Below, one piece after another: positions 45,251-53,983 of a stretch of DNA of 64,000 bases. Source of the stretch: Bin25 sp026709415 (GTDB taxonomy: Bacteria > Bacteroidota > Bacteroidia > Flavobacteriales > Flavobacteriaceae). A model generated the notes under the pieces. That model worked only from the letters and a program-made list of their open reading frames with translations, ran no database searches and was not told the origin of the DNA. Every line of letters starts with the position of its first letter. Positions within the stretch are counted from its first letter, which is position 1. The position numbers and the translations under genes are program-made. The stretch lies in NCBI GenBank assembly GCA_965200045.1, contig OZ241330.1, positions 1,302,001 to 1,366,000 of the forward strand, written 5' to 3'.

Positions 45251-46039
45251 ATGGGACGATATAAAAATATAGAAAAACTCCAAGAACAGTATTTAGAAGC
45301 GACTCGTGGTATTATAGATCATGATCGGTTTAATCTATACACGATCACTTATCATTCAACAAAACTGGAAGGAAGCCAATTAACGTATGGGCAAACAGAA
45401 CGCTTGTTGTCAGATGGGATTATTGAAAGTGAGACGAAGTTAGTAGATAACAACATGGCAAACGATCATCATGCGGCATTAAAATATGTTTTATCGTTGG
45501 GGGAAAACAAAATAAAATTATCGTTAAAAGAACTACAAGAAATCTCCAAAAGAGTCATGCACACCACAGGGGGAATACAATCTGGCGATGAAGGAACTTA
45601 TGACATTCGATTAGGCGAGTTTAGGAAAGATGGACGACGATGGGGAACAAGAGTATTTCCGAGATCTGAAAAGATTGTTCCTATGTTGACAGAAACGATT
45701 GAAATCTTGAATAAGCATATTGATCAAACAAAAGGATTTATAGATGTCCATTACATGGCTTTTGATTTACTATATGATGTGATTAACATTCATCCATTTG
45801 GAGACGGGAATAGTCGGTTAAGTCGATTGTTAAAAAACTACATCCAGGCTTATCACGGAGAACCCATTACTCCCGTTTTTTCATCAGCAAAAAAAGGATT
45901 TGTCAATTCAATTAATAAATCCTATTTCTCAGAAAATCAAAAATTCTATTATGATTATATGTTTGATCAGTTAAAATTGTTTTATGCTCGTGAGATTATT
46001 CGTTCACAAGGGAAAGAAATAAGAGAAGATCAACATTAG
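45251..46039 (+). CDS. Fic-family protein (probable AMP transferase)
   Basis: About 262 residues starting at ATG 45251, preferred to a TTG eight codons earlier. The Fic core motif is HPFGDGNSRLSR at about residues 181-192, matching HPFxxGNxR, so the catalytic His and the phosphate-binding loop are intact. The N-terminal TYHSTKLEGSQLTYGQT resembles the SxxxE inhibitory helix region of class II Fic proteins, where a Ser/Glu motif blocks ATP, so it may be self-inhibited. Fic enzymes usually transfer AMP to Tyr, Ser or Thr of target proteins. It is followed by non-coding sequence and a small unknown frame. Confidence 0.85.
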   Translation: MGRYKNIEKLQEQYLEATRGIIDHDRFNLYTITYHSTKLEGSQLTYGQTERLLSDGIIESETKLVDNNMANDHHAALKYVLSLGENKIKLSLKELQEISKRVMHTTGGIQSGDEGTYDIRLGEFRKDGRRWGTRVFPRSEKIVPMLTETIEILNKHIDQTKGFIDVHYMAFDLLYDVINIHPFGDGNSRLSRLLKNYIQAYHGEPITPVFSSAKKGFVNSINKSYFSENQKFYYDYMFDQLKLFYAREIIRSQGKEIREDQH

Positions 46040-46160
46040 CCTTCTCAATGATTTTGGGATCAAACTATGAATGACTTTTAAAGTTGATGGCATTCATGTA
46101 TCAATCCTTGGTGATGTGTTGTTTTTTCAATAGTGATCCTTGAGATGAAGGAAAGGTTGA

Positions 46161-46385
46161 TTGATCCCAGTTTGGGTATTGACTAGATGGATTTTAAACA
46201 AAAAAGCAGAAGAGCTTTTAAAACAAACGATGTTTTATGGATTGACGCGTTTTTATGGGATGCATTGGAAACCGTTAGTGGAATTGGTGGATGTCATTCA
46301 AAAGGTTGATGCTGATGGAATGAATGGTAATATCAGTAGATTTGCCAGACCCATTCTAAAACTAGGAGTAGAAGTTGAAAAATGA
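46161..46385 (+). CDS. possible small protein before the dCMP deaminase
   Basis: A TTG-started 74-codon frame with a basic N-terminus and GMHWKPLVELVDVIQ in the middle; it ends GVEVEK and overlaps the start of the deaminase gene by 11 bases. It could be the remnant of a larger gene, because nothing upstream supplies a good start. Not recognised. Confidence 0.3.
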   Translation: MIPVWVLTRWILNKKAEELLKQTMFYGLTRFYGMHWKPLVELVDVIQKVDADGMNGNISRFARPILKLGVEVEK

Positions 46386-46815
46386 TAAGCATGAAAAATA
46401 TGATGTAGCCTATCTCAAGATGGCTAAAGTGTGGGGGCAGTTGTCTTATTGTAAAAGAAAACAGGTCGGAGCGCTCATTGTTAAAGACAAGATGATTATT
46501 TCTGATGGGTATAACGGAACCCCCTCAGGGTTTGAAAATATTTGTGAAGATGAAAACAACGAAACCAAATGGTATGTGCTTCATGCTGAAGCCAATGCTA
46601 TTTTAAAAGTTGCAAAATCGACTCAATCGTGCAGTGGAGCAACTCTGTATTTGACCCTTTCTCCATGTAAAGAATGTTGCAAGCTAATCCATCAGGCGGG
46701 AATTACTCGTGTAGTTTATGCTCAGAAATACAAAGATCCTTCCGGTTTGGAATTTTTAAAAAAAGCGGGAGTTGAACTCAAATATTTACCCTTAAACAAT
46801 GACATAGATGGCTAA
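46375..46815 (+). CDS. deoxycytidylate (dCMP) deaminase, zinc-dependent
   Basis: A 146-residue cytidine/deoxycytidylate deaminase family enzyme converting dCMP to dUMP for dTTP synthesis. HAEANAIL at about residues 68-75 gives the zinc His and catalytic Glu, and SPCKECCKLIHQAGI supplies the two zinc Cys (PCxxC). YNGTPSGFEN is a dCMP deaminase feature. The start is a TTG, consistent with homologues beginning at KYDxAYLxMA. An S41 protease gene follows downstream, a pairing common in flavobacteria. It overlaps the next small gene by 8 bases. Confidence 0.88.
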   Translation: MKNDKHEKYDVAYLKMAKVWGQLSYCKRKQVGALIVKDKMIISDGYNGTPSGFENICEDENNETKWYVLHAEANAILKVAKSTQSCSGATLYLTLSPCKECCKLIHQAGITRVVYAQKYKDPSGLEFLKKAGVELKYLPLNNDIDG

Positions 46816-47062
46816 GTGGCTACGAAACTATAAATACATCCTGGCAATCATATTTTTTTTATGTGGCATGCTCATTGGTATGAATTTGAATTCATTTTCA
46901 CTGAGAAGTAAAAATCAAAATACCAAAAGCATAGAAAAACTAGTCACATTATTGACACATATTGACCAAGATTATGTAGAAGATATTGATATGGATAGTT
47001 TGGTCAATAAAATTATTATCGATGTGGATAAAGAGATTAAAGGGGATTCAATTTCAAACTAA
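46808..47062 (+). CDS. short membrane protein resembling an S41 protease N-terminus
   Basis: An 84-residue protein with a membrane segment (YILAIIFFLCGMLIGMNL) followed by KLVTLLTHIDQDYVEDIDMDSLVNKII. That stretch is what normally follows the anchor in CtpA-like proteases of this phylum (xxLIxxDYVDxxxxDSLVDxAI). The frame then stops, and an independent full protease with its own anchor begins at the very next base. It looks like the head of a second protease copy left by partial duplication, or a deliberate small partner. Both readings are open. Confidence 0.55.
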   Translation: MAKWLRNYKYILAIIFFLCGMLIGMNLNSFSLRSKNQNTKSIEKLVTLLTHIDQDYVEDIDMDSLVNKIIIDVDKEIKGDSISN

Positions 47063-48661
47063 ATGATGAAAATTAAATTAGTAATTCTTTTTTTACTGAT
47101 TTTGGGTCTGGGATTGACGGTTGGTATGTGGGTCAATCCCAAAATATCACTAAATCAACAAAACGCTCTTATTGAATCTGAGAGCATAAAAAAAATAGAT
47201 GACTATTTCAATGAGGTGGCCTCATTAAATTCTAAAAAAAATCAAATACAACCAATCATTGAACAGGTTATTAATGAGATATTTAAAAATTTAGATCCTC
47301 ATTCGAGCTATATCCCCAATACCTTAAATCAGGCATTCATGGAAGAAATGATTGGTGAGTTTGAAGGAATCGGTATTCGATTTTCTATCATTCAAGATAC
47401 AGTAACGGTATTGCAAGTCTTTGAAAACGGACCTAGTAACAAGGCCGGTTTGCTTTCTGGAGATCGCATTGTCCATATTGGAAAGACATCCATTGACTCC
47501 ACTTTTTTATCCCAAAATGATGTCACCCAATTACTAAAAGGACCAGCAAAAACTCAGGTAGGCATTACAGTATATAGAAAACAATTAGATAGTTTGTTTG
47601 ATGTCGAAATTCTTCGGGATAAGGTGGATATCCCAAGTGTTACTAGTAGTTATATGATCGACTCTGAAACGGGTTACATCAAATTAGAACAATTCAGTGA
47701 AACTACTTTTGAGGAATTCGGTGTTGCCTTGAGAGAGCTGATAATGCAAAAAATCAATCATCTAATAATTGATTTGCGAAATAATCCCGGAGGAATTTTA
47801 CAACAAGCCATTGATTTGGGGGATTTATTACTCTCTCCGGATAGTCCAATTGTTATTGTAGAGAGTAATAATGGGGAGAAAATCACTTATAAAGCCGAAT
47901 CTGTCAAGGGGTTTTATGGAAAGCTTTACATACTAGTTAATGAGAATTCAGCGTCTGCAAGCGAAATTTTGGCAGGAGCTATTCAAGATAATCATAGAGG
48001 GCTAGTGATTGGAAACCGAACTTATGGAAAAGGGTTGGTTCAGTATCAAACAAAAATAGCCGATGCAGATTATCTCAGATTAACAACTTCTCGATTTTAT
48101 ACACCCTCTGGAAGATCAATTCAAAAACCTTATAAACAAGGAATCTTAAATGAACCTTTTGAGTTTGAAATGATTCCCATAACAAAAGAATTACCAGAAG
48201 ATAGTTTAAAACAAACTGAAAGCGAATCCCATCCTCAGAATTTAGACACATTACATTATCAAGGGGGTATTATTCCCGATATGGATACCAATAATGTGCT
48301 TACTGAAGAGGAGACTATAACAGAACAGATGAAATCAATTTATTATAATACGTTGTTAATCGATTCTTTTTTACTGGATCATATGCCATATAACAACATT
48401 GTCACACTTGAGAGCAAAGCTCTTTTTTTTAGCAAACCGCTTCCAGATGAGGACTTGTATTTTGAAAAATTTCTTAACTATATAGAGGGCTATATATATA
48501 TTGATACCGATGTAGTAAGAGCCAATAAAAAGTCAACAATAACAGCCATAAAAGCTCATATAGGACGTCTTTTTTTTAATGAAGATGTATATCATCGTAT
48601 AAAGAATTCGGATGATATATATGTCAACACGGTACTAGAGGAAATAGCAAAATCCAAGTAG
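47063..48661 (+). CDS. S41 family C-terminal processing peptidase (CtpA-like)
   Basis: A 532-residue periplasmic protease. The N-terminal anchor is IKLVILFLLILGLGLTVGM. LDPHSSYIP and GEFEGIGIRF lead into a PDZ domain around residues 95-180. The catalytic region has LRNNPGGILQQAIDLG, NENSASASEILAGAIQD (Ser near residue 298) and RTYGKGLVQ (Lys near 323). The C-terminal 150 residues are a helical extension. The start of the mature part (SIKKIDDYFNEVASLNSKK) is less like the family norm than the short frame directly upstream. It likely processes or degrades periplasmic proteins. Confidence 0.88.
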   Translation: MMKIKLVILFLLILGLGLTVGMWVNPKISLNQQNALIESESIKKIDDYFNEVASLNSKKNQIQPIIEQVINEIFKNLDPHSSYIPNTLNQAFMEEMIGEFEGIGIRFSIIQDTVTVLQVFENGPSNKAGLLSGDRIVHIGKTSIDSTFLSQNDVTQLLKGPAKTQVGITVYRKQLDSLFDVEILRDKVDIPSVTSSYMIDSETGYIKLEQFSETTFEEFGVALRELIMQKINHLIIDLRNNPGGILQQAIDLGDLLLSPDSPIVIVESNNGEKITYKAESVKGFYGKLYILVNENSASASEILAGAIQDNHRGLVIGNRTYGKGLVQYQTKIADADYLRLTTSRFYTPSGRSIQKPYKQGILNEPFEFEMIPITKELPEDSLKQTESESHPQNLDTLHYQGGIIPDMDTNNVLTEEETITEQMKSIYYNTLLIDSFLLDHMPYNNIVTLESKALFFSKPLPDEDLYFEKFLNYIEGYIYIDTDVVRANKKSTITAIKAHIGRLFFNEDVYHRIKNSDDIYVNTVLEEIAKSK

Positions 48662-48799
48662 TTATTTCCTTGATTTGTTTGAGAAATTGAAATCAGGTCT
48701 TTAGCATAATGGTTTATACGGTTCCTAAAAGATTAAATCGACAGGGATTGTGTTACTCTAGCGGATTGAAAATGGAATGTTTAAAAATCAAAAAAATAA

Positions 48800-49012
48800 T
48801 CAAGTAGAAGATTTTGACTTTTGAGAGAACTTGTTTCTAATGCGTTTGGAAAGGATTAGTAATCCTAAAATCAATAAACCACACAGACAACTGAGAAAAC
48901 CAATTGTAGATACTATATTTTCTGGGGATAGAAATTGAAAGTTCACTATTTGAGTCAAATTGAAAATACAAAGAGCCAATAATAAAAGCATTAAAATTTT
49001 GTAAAACATCAA
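48800..49012 (-). CDS. small two-helix membrane protein
   Basis: Seventy residues with two hydrophobic segments (MFYKILMLLLLALCIFNL and TIGFLSCLCGLLILGLLIL) and a basic tail (KRIRNKFSQKSKSS). Hydrophobic profile and positive-inside tail look like a genuine small membrane protein, but no family is recognised. It stands alone between the protease and the fucosidase gene. Confidence 0.45.
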   Translation of the reverse strand: MMFYKILMLLLLALCIFNLTQIVNFQFLSPENIVSTIGFLSCLCGLLILGLLILSKRIRNKFSQKSKSST

Positions 49013-49155
49013 GAAATGGGGTTTAAAATATACATATCAAAGATAGTCACGAAATCAGGGATTAAAGCCGCTTAAAAATGAGATGCATTATACAAAAAGA
49101 GATGTTATGATTTGGGATTAAAATATTACTTTAGAGAATTATCTAATCTGTAGAA

Positions 49156-50508
49156 ATGAATTTTAAAAACATTTTTTTACAACCAGTAGCGGTGTGTTCT
49201 ATCGTATTATGCATGATCGCTCTAGTTAGAGGGCAATCCTACCAACCAAGTCCAGAAAATCTTGAAGCTAGAGAATGGTTTCAAGATGCTAGATACGGAT
49301 TGTTTATTCATTGGGGGGTCTATAGTATTCTAGGTGATGGCGAGTGGGTGATGAACAATCAAGATATTTCAGTTGATGCTTATAAAAAACTTCCAACATT
49401 TTTTAATCCAACAGGTTTTAATCCCAAAGAGTGGGTTCAAATGGCCAAAGATGGTGGTATGAAATACATTACCATCACTTCCCGACATCATGATGGATTT
49501 TCCATGTTTGACAGCCAAGTTTCAGAGTACAATATTGTAGATAACACCCCTTATGGAAAAGATGTTTTGAAAATGTTAGCTGATGAATGTCAAAAACAAG
49601 GAATCAAGCTGTTTTTTTATTATTCATTATTGGATTGGAAACGAGGTGATTATTACCCCAGGGGGAGAACTGGACTGGGTATTAAAGGTCGATCTATTGG
49701 AAAATGGGAAGACTATATCGTTTTTATGAAGAGTCAACTCACGGAATTATTGACCAATTATGGACACGTTGCTGGCATATGGCTTGATGGTCATTGGGAT
49801 CAAGTCGATTGGGATGGTAAAGAATTTGGCGATTTAAGGATGGATTGGCATTATGATGAAATATATCCTCTAATTCACCAATTGCAGCCTCAGGCTTTAA
49901 TAGGAAACAATCATCATTTAGCCCCTATTGAAGGTGAAGATTTTCAAATGTTTGAAAAGGACTTACCAGGGGTAAACACAACTGGGTGGGGTACCTCAGC
50001 TGAAGATATTGGAAATCTCCCTTTAGAAGTTTGTCAAACCATTAATGGAGCTTGGGGATTTAATCTTCAAGACGATAAACATAAAACCACCAAAGAGTTA
50101 ATACAGTTGCTAGTTCAATCGGCAGGTTATGGTAGCAATTTATTGCTCAATGTAGGCCCTATGCCCAATGGAAAAATACAGGAAATTCATAGTGAAAGAA
50201 TTAGAGAAGTTGGGCAATGGTTAAAAAAATATGGTCAGACGATTTATGGTACAAGGAAAGGACCAACATTACCGAATGAAGAGTATGTCTCAACGAGAAA
50301 AGAGAACATCATATATATCCATGTACTAAATCCAGAAATTAATATCTTACACATTGAAGACAAAGTACCAGAACTAAAATCTGTGGTATATTTTGATAAC
50401 AATGAGCCTTTGCCTTACCAAAACAATGAATCAGGACTATCGATAGATTTGAGTCATCAAAATTTGGATGAAATTAATAGTGTTGTTGTTTTAGAACTTC
50501 AAAATTAG
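49156..50508 (+). CDS. alpha-L-fucosidase, GH29
   Basis: A 450-residue exported glycosidase releasing fucose from glycans, such as algal polysaccharides or glycoproteins. Signal peptide PVAVCSIVLCMIALVRG. GH29 blocks include REWFQDARYGLFIHWGVYS, ITSRHHDGFSMFDS, KGIKL-like QGIKLFFYYSLLDW and the nucleophile region GIWLDGHWD (Asp near residue 211). LLLNVGPMPNGKI closes the catalytic domain. Length suits a single catalytic domain plus a short beta domain. No other carbohydrate genes flank it. Confidence 0.92.
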   Translation: MNFKNIFLQPVAVCSIVLCMIALVRGQSYQPSPENLEAREWFQDARYGLFIHWGVYSILGDGEWVMNNQDISVDAYKKLPTFFNPTGFNPKEWVQMAKDGGMKYITITSRHHDGFSMFDSQVSEYNIVDNTPYGKDVLKMLADECQKQGIKLFFYYSLLDWKRGDYYPRGRTGLGIKGRSIGKWEDYIVFMKSQLTELLTNYGHVAGIWLDGHWDQVDWDGKEFGDLRMDWHYDEIYPLIHQLQPQALIGNNHHLAPIEGEDFQMFEKDLPGVNTTGWGTSAEDIGNLPLEVCQTINGAWGFNLQDDKHKTTKELIQLLVQSAGYGSNLLLNVGPMPNGKIQEIHSERIREVGQWLKKYGQTIYGTRKGPTLPNEEYVSTRKENIIYIHVLNPEINILHIEDKVPELKSVVYFDNNEPLPYQNNESGLSIDLSHQNLDEINSVVVLELQN

Positions 50509-50516
50509 TTCTAAAA
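50489..50516 (+). other. perfect 10-bp hairpin over the fucosidase stop
   Basis: TTTTAGAACT (50489-50498) and AGTTCTAAAA (50507-50516) form a perfect stem around TCAAAATT. The stop codon lies in the arm. It lacks a T run, so termination is uncertain; it may protect the 3' end. Confidence 0.4.
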
Positions 50517-50598
50517 CAGAATCGGGATTTTAAAACTGAAGAGATATTTAGTTCAGTAAAATAAACTGAAAACATTATTCGGAAAAATGGATTGAACA

Positions 50599-51540
50599 CT
50601 AAATGACGAAGGATTGATTTGAGGAACGTTTATATCCAAAAATTTCAATGCCTTGATGGTCAATCTCAACGATGGCAAAACAATTATTTTCTAAACCAGA
50701 GTGATCCACCATGCCTAGTTGTGTGATGTAGTGGGTTCCTTGGATTAGTTGAAAACGTTCTTCATGGACATGACCTTGAAAGACGGCGATAACATTTCCA
50801 TGAGATAGAAACAACTTTTGAATTTCCTTATAGTTATTAATATGGAGTCGATAATTTCTTTTGAAATATTCAAAAAGTGGATGATGGCAAAACACCAAGA
50901 CCATCTTGTTTTTATTTTCCAATAAATCCTTTTCTAACCAATCGATTTCTTTTTCGGGAATATTGGTGTTTTGAAAATCGATAGGGTTTTTATAAAAATG
51001 ATCAATACCATCTTCAGTGTAATTGGCATCTAAAACAATACAGTGAAATGGATTGAAATCGAAGGAGTAATAGGAATTTGTTTTCGGAATGTTGGTGTTC
51101 TCAATACCATTTAAAAACTGGGGTTTGGTAATGCTATCCACATCATGATTTCCGACACAATGGTATTTTGGACCGTTGAAATTTGAAAACTCAGATTCTA
51201 TGATTTTGAGATAATTCAAGGTGTCTTGTTCTATTTCGTTTTCATCTTGATCTTTCATATCGCCAAGATGCATGATAAAATCAACTTTTTTTTGGTTCAT
51301 GATTTTAACAAATTCTCTCATTTTGAGATGCGATTCACTATAAAATCGAGTTCCTCTATGAGGTCTTTTGGCATAATGAGAATCTGCTGTCAGACCAAAA
51401 CGTAAATTATATTTTGTTGTTGTCAAGGAAAAGCCAGAGGTCATGGCCAGTGTTGTCAAAGATGATTGCCAAATAAATTTTCTTCGACTGATAACCCATT
51501 GAGACGATAAATGATTAGTAGCCTTCATGGTATCAAGCAA
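50599..51540 (-). CDS. exported calcineurin-like metallophosphoesterase
   Basis: A 313-residue enzyme with a Tat-like start (SRRKFIWQSSLTTLAM, twin Arg near residue 19). The dinuclear-metal motifs are in order: FGLTADSHYAKR (D-x-H), HLGDMKDQ (GD), CVGNHDVD (GNHD), FCHHPLF and FQGHVHEE (GHxH). All ligands are visible, so activity on a phosphomonoester or diester is likely; the substrate is unknown. It converges on the fucosidase gene with a 90-base gap. Confidence 0.85.
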   Translation of the reverse strand: MLDTMKATNHLSSQWVISRRKFIWQSSLTTLAMTSGFSLTTTKYNLRFGLTADSHYAKRPHRGTRFYSESHLKMREFVKIMNQKKVDFIMHLGDMKDQDENEIEQDTLNYLKIIESEFSNFNGPKYHCVGNHDVDSITKPQFLNGIENTNIPKTNSYYSFDFNPFHCIVLDANYTEDGIDHFYKNPIDFQNTNIPEKEIDWLEKDLLENKNKMVLVFCHHPLFEYFKRNYRLHINNYKEIQKLFLSHGNVIAVFQGHVHEERFQLIQGTHYITQLGMVDHSGLENNCFAIVEIDHQGIEIFGYKRSSNQSFVI

Positions 51541-51634
51541 ATATACTGTTAGAAATCATAACCCGACCAGTAATAAAAGGGAAAAAAGCCTAGCATTAAC
51601 TCAAAAGATTTCATTTGAATCTTTGACGGTTTGA

Positions 51635-53185
51635 TCATAATCTAGCCATAGGACTCCCTTTCAGACTATTTCTAACTAGATCCGCAATAAACTGGGTTAA
51701 AGGCCCAATATCATTCGCTACACTAGCCGTTTCCAAAGCGTCCATATAGGCATCTCTATTTTCATTTGGAATAACTGTCCATGGATAACCTCCAGAAGCC
51801 AACATCACATTCATCAAAAAGCGTCCCATTCTTCCGTTACCATCCGAATATGGATGAATAAAAACAAAAATAAAGTGACCCAACACCGCTCTGACGCTAG
51901 AATGCTCTTCATTTTCCAATAGTTCGAACAAAAGAGGCATAGCCTCTCGAACGGCTTCTTTGTTAAGCGGAACATGTTTTGAATTCGATATATAAACCGG
52001 GTTAGATCGATATCCAGCTAAATCTGAAGGCTTGAGAATACCCGCCATTACACTGGGGGCAAATGATTCTTGATACCAGTTTTGATGATCATCGTTAACA
52101 ACTTTTGCTGGGTTGGCCCCATTTAAAATCTTTTCAATGGAACTTTTTACCTTTTGTGACGCTTGCCAATAACCTCGAGCCGCCATGGCATCCCTTTGGG
52201 TTTTATTTTTTTGATTGGTTGTTGAATGCCAATCTCCGCTTCTGACTTTCTCAATGAGTTCCACAGAAACAACATAGTGCTCGATGGACAAAGAATGATA
52301 TGCGTCAGTCACATAGATTTCATCAATTTGTTTTAAATGTTTTTGAATATCCTTAGGGATTCCAGGACTTTTGGGAAATTCGTGAATAATATGTTCTCTA
52401 AAACTTCTCCACATCAATCGAATTCTATTCGCATAAGGAGACTTTTCTCTAAAGGACAATTCAGCTGTTGATTCATTTCGGAAAGGGTCTTTTTCACGCA
52501 CGTCAAAGGCTGCAGACTTCATAGCTTTTAGAATATCATCAGCAATTCGATTCTGACCGATGTTTCTAAAAGCTCCGGCTATCCTTCCAGCAATAATTGA
52601 ATGGGATCCATTCAACAAGATATGCAACATTTCTGAAGCATCCGAAATTTGAGCCAAACCAACTCTTGCATCTATTGGATTTTTTTCAAAGAGAGTCGGT
52701 GAACTATGGACTAATGCCGCTGGGAGGGTTAGTATCTTAAGCCCCATTTTTTCAGTTGTTTTGCCTCTTTGTGTGATCAGCGATTTCATTTCTAAAATAG
52801 AGGTGCCATATAAAAGAGGAATATTCTTGTTTGGTGCTTTCTTAGCTTTGATTACCAGTTGTTGAGGTATGGTAGTATTTCCAGAATGTATCAAAACAGA
52901 TTGTTCGGGTGAAACAAAATATTCATTGTCATACTTGTCTTTTAGGTATCTAGAACAGAATTGCCAAAAAGAAGTATGCCAAGAAGAGTTATCACCAGCT
53001 TTTTCTGTGGGATTCGAAGTGATATACCATCCCTTTGCCACTTTTTTTAGGAAACCATTTTTTTGGAGTCTTTCCCTATGGATTCTTTTTATTTCAGAGG
53101 TTTTAATAGCTACTTCTCCACACTCCTTTTGTAGGTTATGAAGAACTGCTAAAGATTCAGCAAGTTTTTCTCTTGGCGCAGCCAT
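51635..53185 (-). CDS. Fic protein with AbiEi-antitoxin-like N-terminal region
   Basis: A 516-residue protein. The first 160 residues resemble the winged-helix and type-IV antitoxin AbiEi layout (EIKRIHRERLQKNGFLKKVAKGWYI, then YFVSPEQSVLIHSGNTTIPQQLVI), a DNA-binding repressor-like head. The C-terminal half is a Fic domain with HPYSDGNGRMGRFLMN at about residues 440-455, an intact HPFxDGNGR site. A single protein thus carries a likely regulator and a nucleotidyl transferase. It lies next to the tRNA-Pro island and transcribes away from it. Target and role (defence, toxin, regulation) are inferred only from the domains. Confidence 0.82.
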   Translation of the reverse strand: MAAPREKLAESLAVLHNLQKECGEVAIKTSEIKRIHRERLQKNGFLKKVAKGWYITSNPTEKAGDNSSWHTSFWQFCSRYLKDKYDNEYFVSPEQSVLIHSGNTTIPQQLVIKAKKAPNKNIPLLYGTSILEMKSLITQRGKTTEKMGLKILTLPAALVHSSPTLFEKNPIDARVGLAQISDASEMLHILLNGSHSIIAGRIAGAFRNIGQNRIADDILKAMKSAAFDVREKDPFRNESTAELSFREKSPYANRIRLMWRSFREHIIHEFPKSPGIPKDIQKHLKQIDEIYVTDAYHSLSIEHYVVSVELIEKVRSGDWHSTTNQKNKTQRDAMAARGYWQASQKVKSSIEKILNGANPAKVVNDDHQNWYQESFAPSVMAGILKPSDLAGYRSNPVYISNSKHVPLNKEAVREAMPLLFELLENEEHSSVRAVLGHFIFVFIHPYSDGNGRMGRFLMNVMLASGGYPWTVIPNENRDAYMDALETASVANDIGPLTQFIADLVRNSLKGSPMARL

Positions 53186-53836
53186 TGTTCAATTTTTATG
53201 TTATAAATAAATTTGCTGATATTCTTATTTTTTAGTCTTATAATCCGTATGTATTTTAGCCTAAGATGATGTACTATAATTAGCCTGGTGTGTAAATTTA
53301 CCTTAAATACATCAAATGATAAGTCAAAATCGGTAAGTAAAACGAAGTTTCACATTACAAGGAATCAAATCTTGGAATAACAAAAACTATTCCGATGCTT
53401 AGTTCAGTGCCTCATTCAACTCGCTAGTGCCACATCAACAACTCTAATCAAACAGAAGACTTTGGAGTTCGTAAGGCTTCATTTTAGTGAATGAAATAAC
53501 ATATAAGTTGGAGTAGCTTTATAATTCATAGTATCAAATCACCAAGATGAAATCTACCATCGATTGATTCGTCTTTTGCGCATGATTCATCGAAAGACAA
53601 TAGGTCGGGGTGGCGAATGAACCCCTTTTTATATCACACTGTTATTCAGTATTTTAAATCTTTGTTTTAAAAGGTGCACACTTATTTGCACACTACAACT
53701 CTAAAAAGAACGTTGAAGATATAATTTGCTCTTCTTTAGTACCGTAAGGGTACAAAATTCATTGAACAAGTAAGCAATATGGGTGTAAGTACAGGTATGT
53801 TTAATCTTGACTTTTTCTTTCGCTAATTAATAGTTT
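53186..53836. other. gene-free interval at the island edge
   Basis: About 650 bases with no convincing reading frame. It contains the short copy of the tRNA-Pro 3' end at 53604-53614, preceded by a short imperfect hairpin region (around 53565-53600). The left end of cassette 2 follows. Probably decayed island DNA. Confidence 0.4.
53604..53614 (+). repeat. possible attachment-site remnant (tRNA-Pro 3' end copy)
   Basis: GTCGGGGTGGC repeats, in the same orientation, the end of the tRNA-Pro gene at 55999-56009. Both copies are preceded within a few bases by ATAGGT and followed by imperfect copies of the T-loop sequence. This would be the distal att site of an island inserted at the tRNA. Confidence 0.45.
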
Positions 53837-53959
53837 GGGAATTATATATCAAAGTGGCATAGCCCATGGATATCACTTGGAGGCTTCCATCCTCTTTTAA
53901 ATAGGGAACTATAGATCATGTTTGTCTTTCAATCCAAATAGTATTTGAGATAAAAATGG

Positions 53960-53967
53960 TATCTTTG
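53960..53967 (+). promoter_or_regulatory. -7 element of the AAA ATPase gene
   Basis: TATCTTTG is a perfect TAnnTTTG match. It ends one base before the upstream ATG at 53969, so transcripts would begin downstream of that ATG; this favours the ATG at 53984 as the true start. Confidence 0.5.
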
Positions 53968-53983
53968 GATGAGGGAATCAACA

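Noticed and set aside
53829..53836. Target-site duplication for cassette 2
   Set aside because: The eight bases left of 53837 and right of 55262 do not match; only cassette 1 has a clear duplication.
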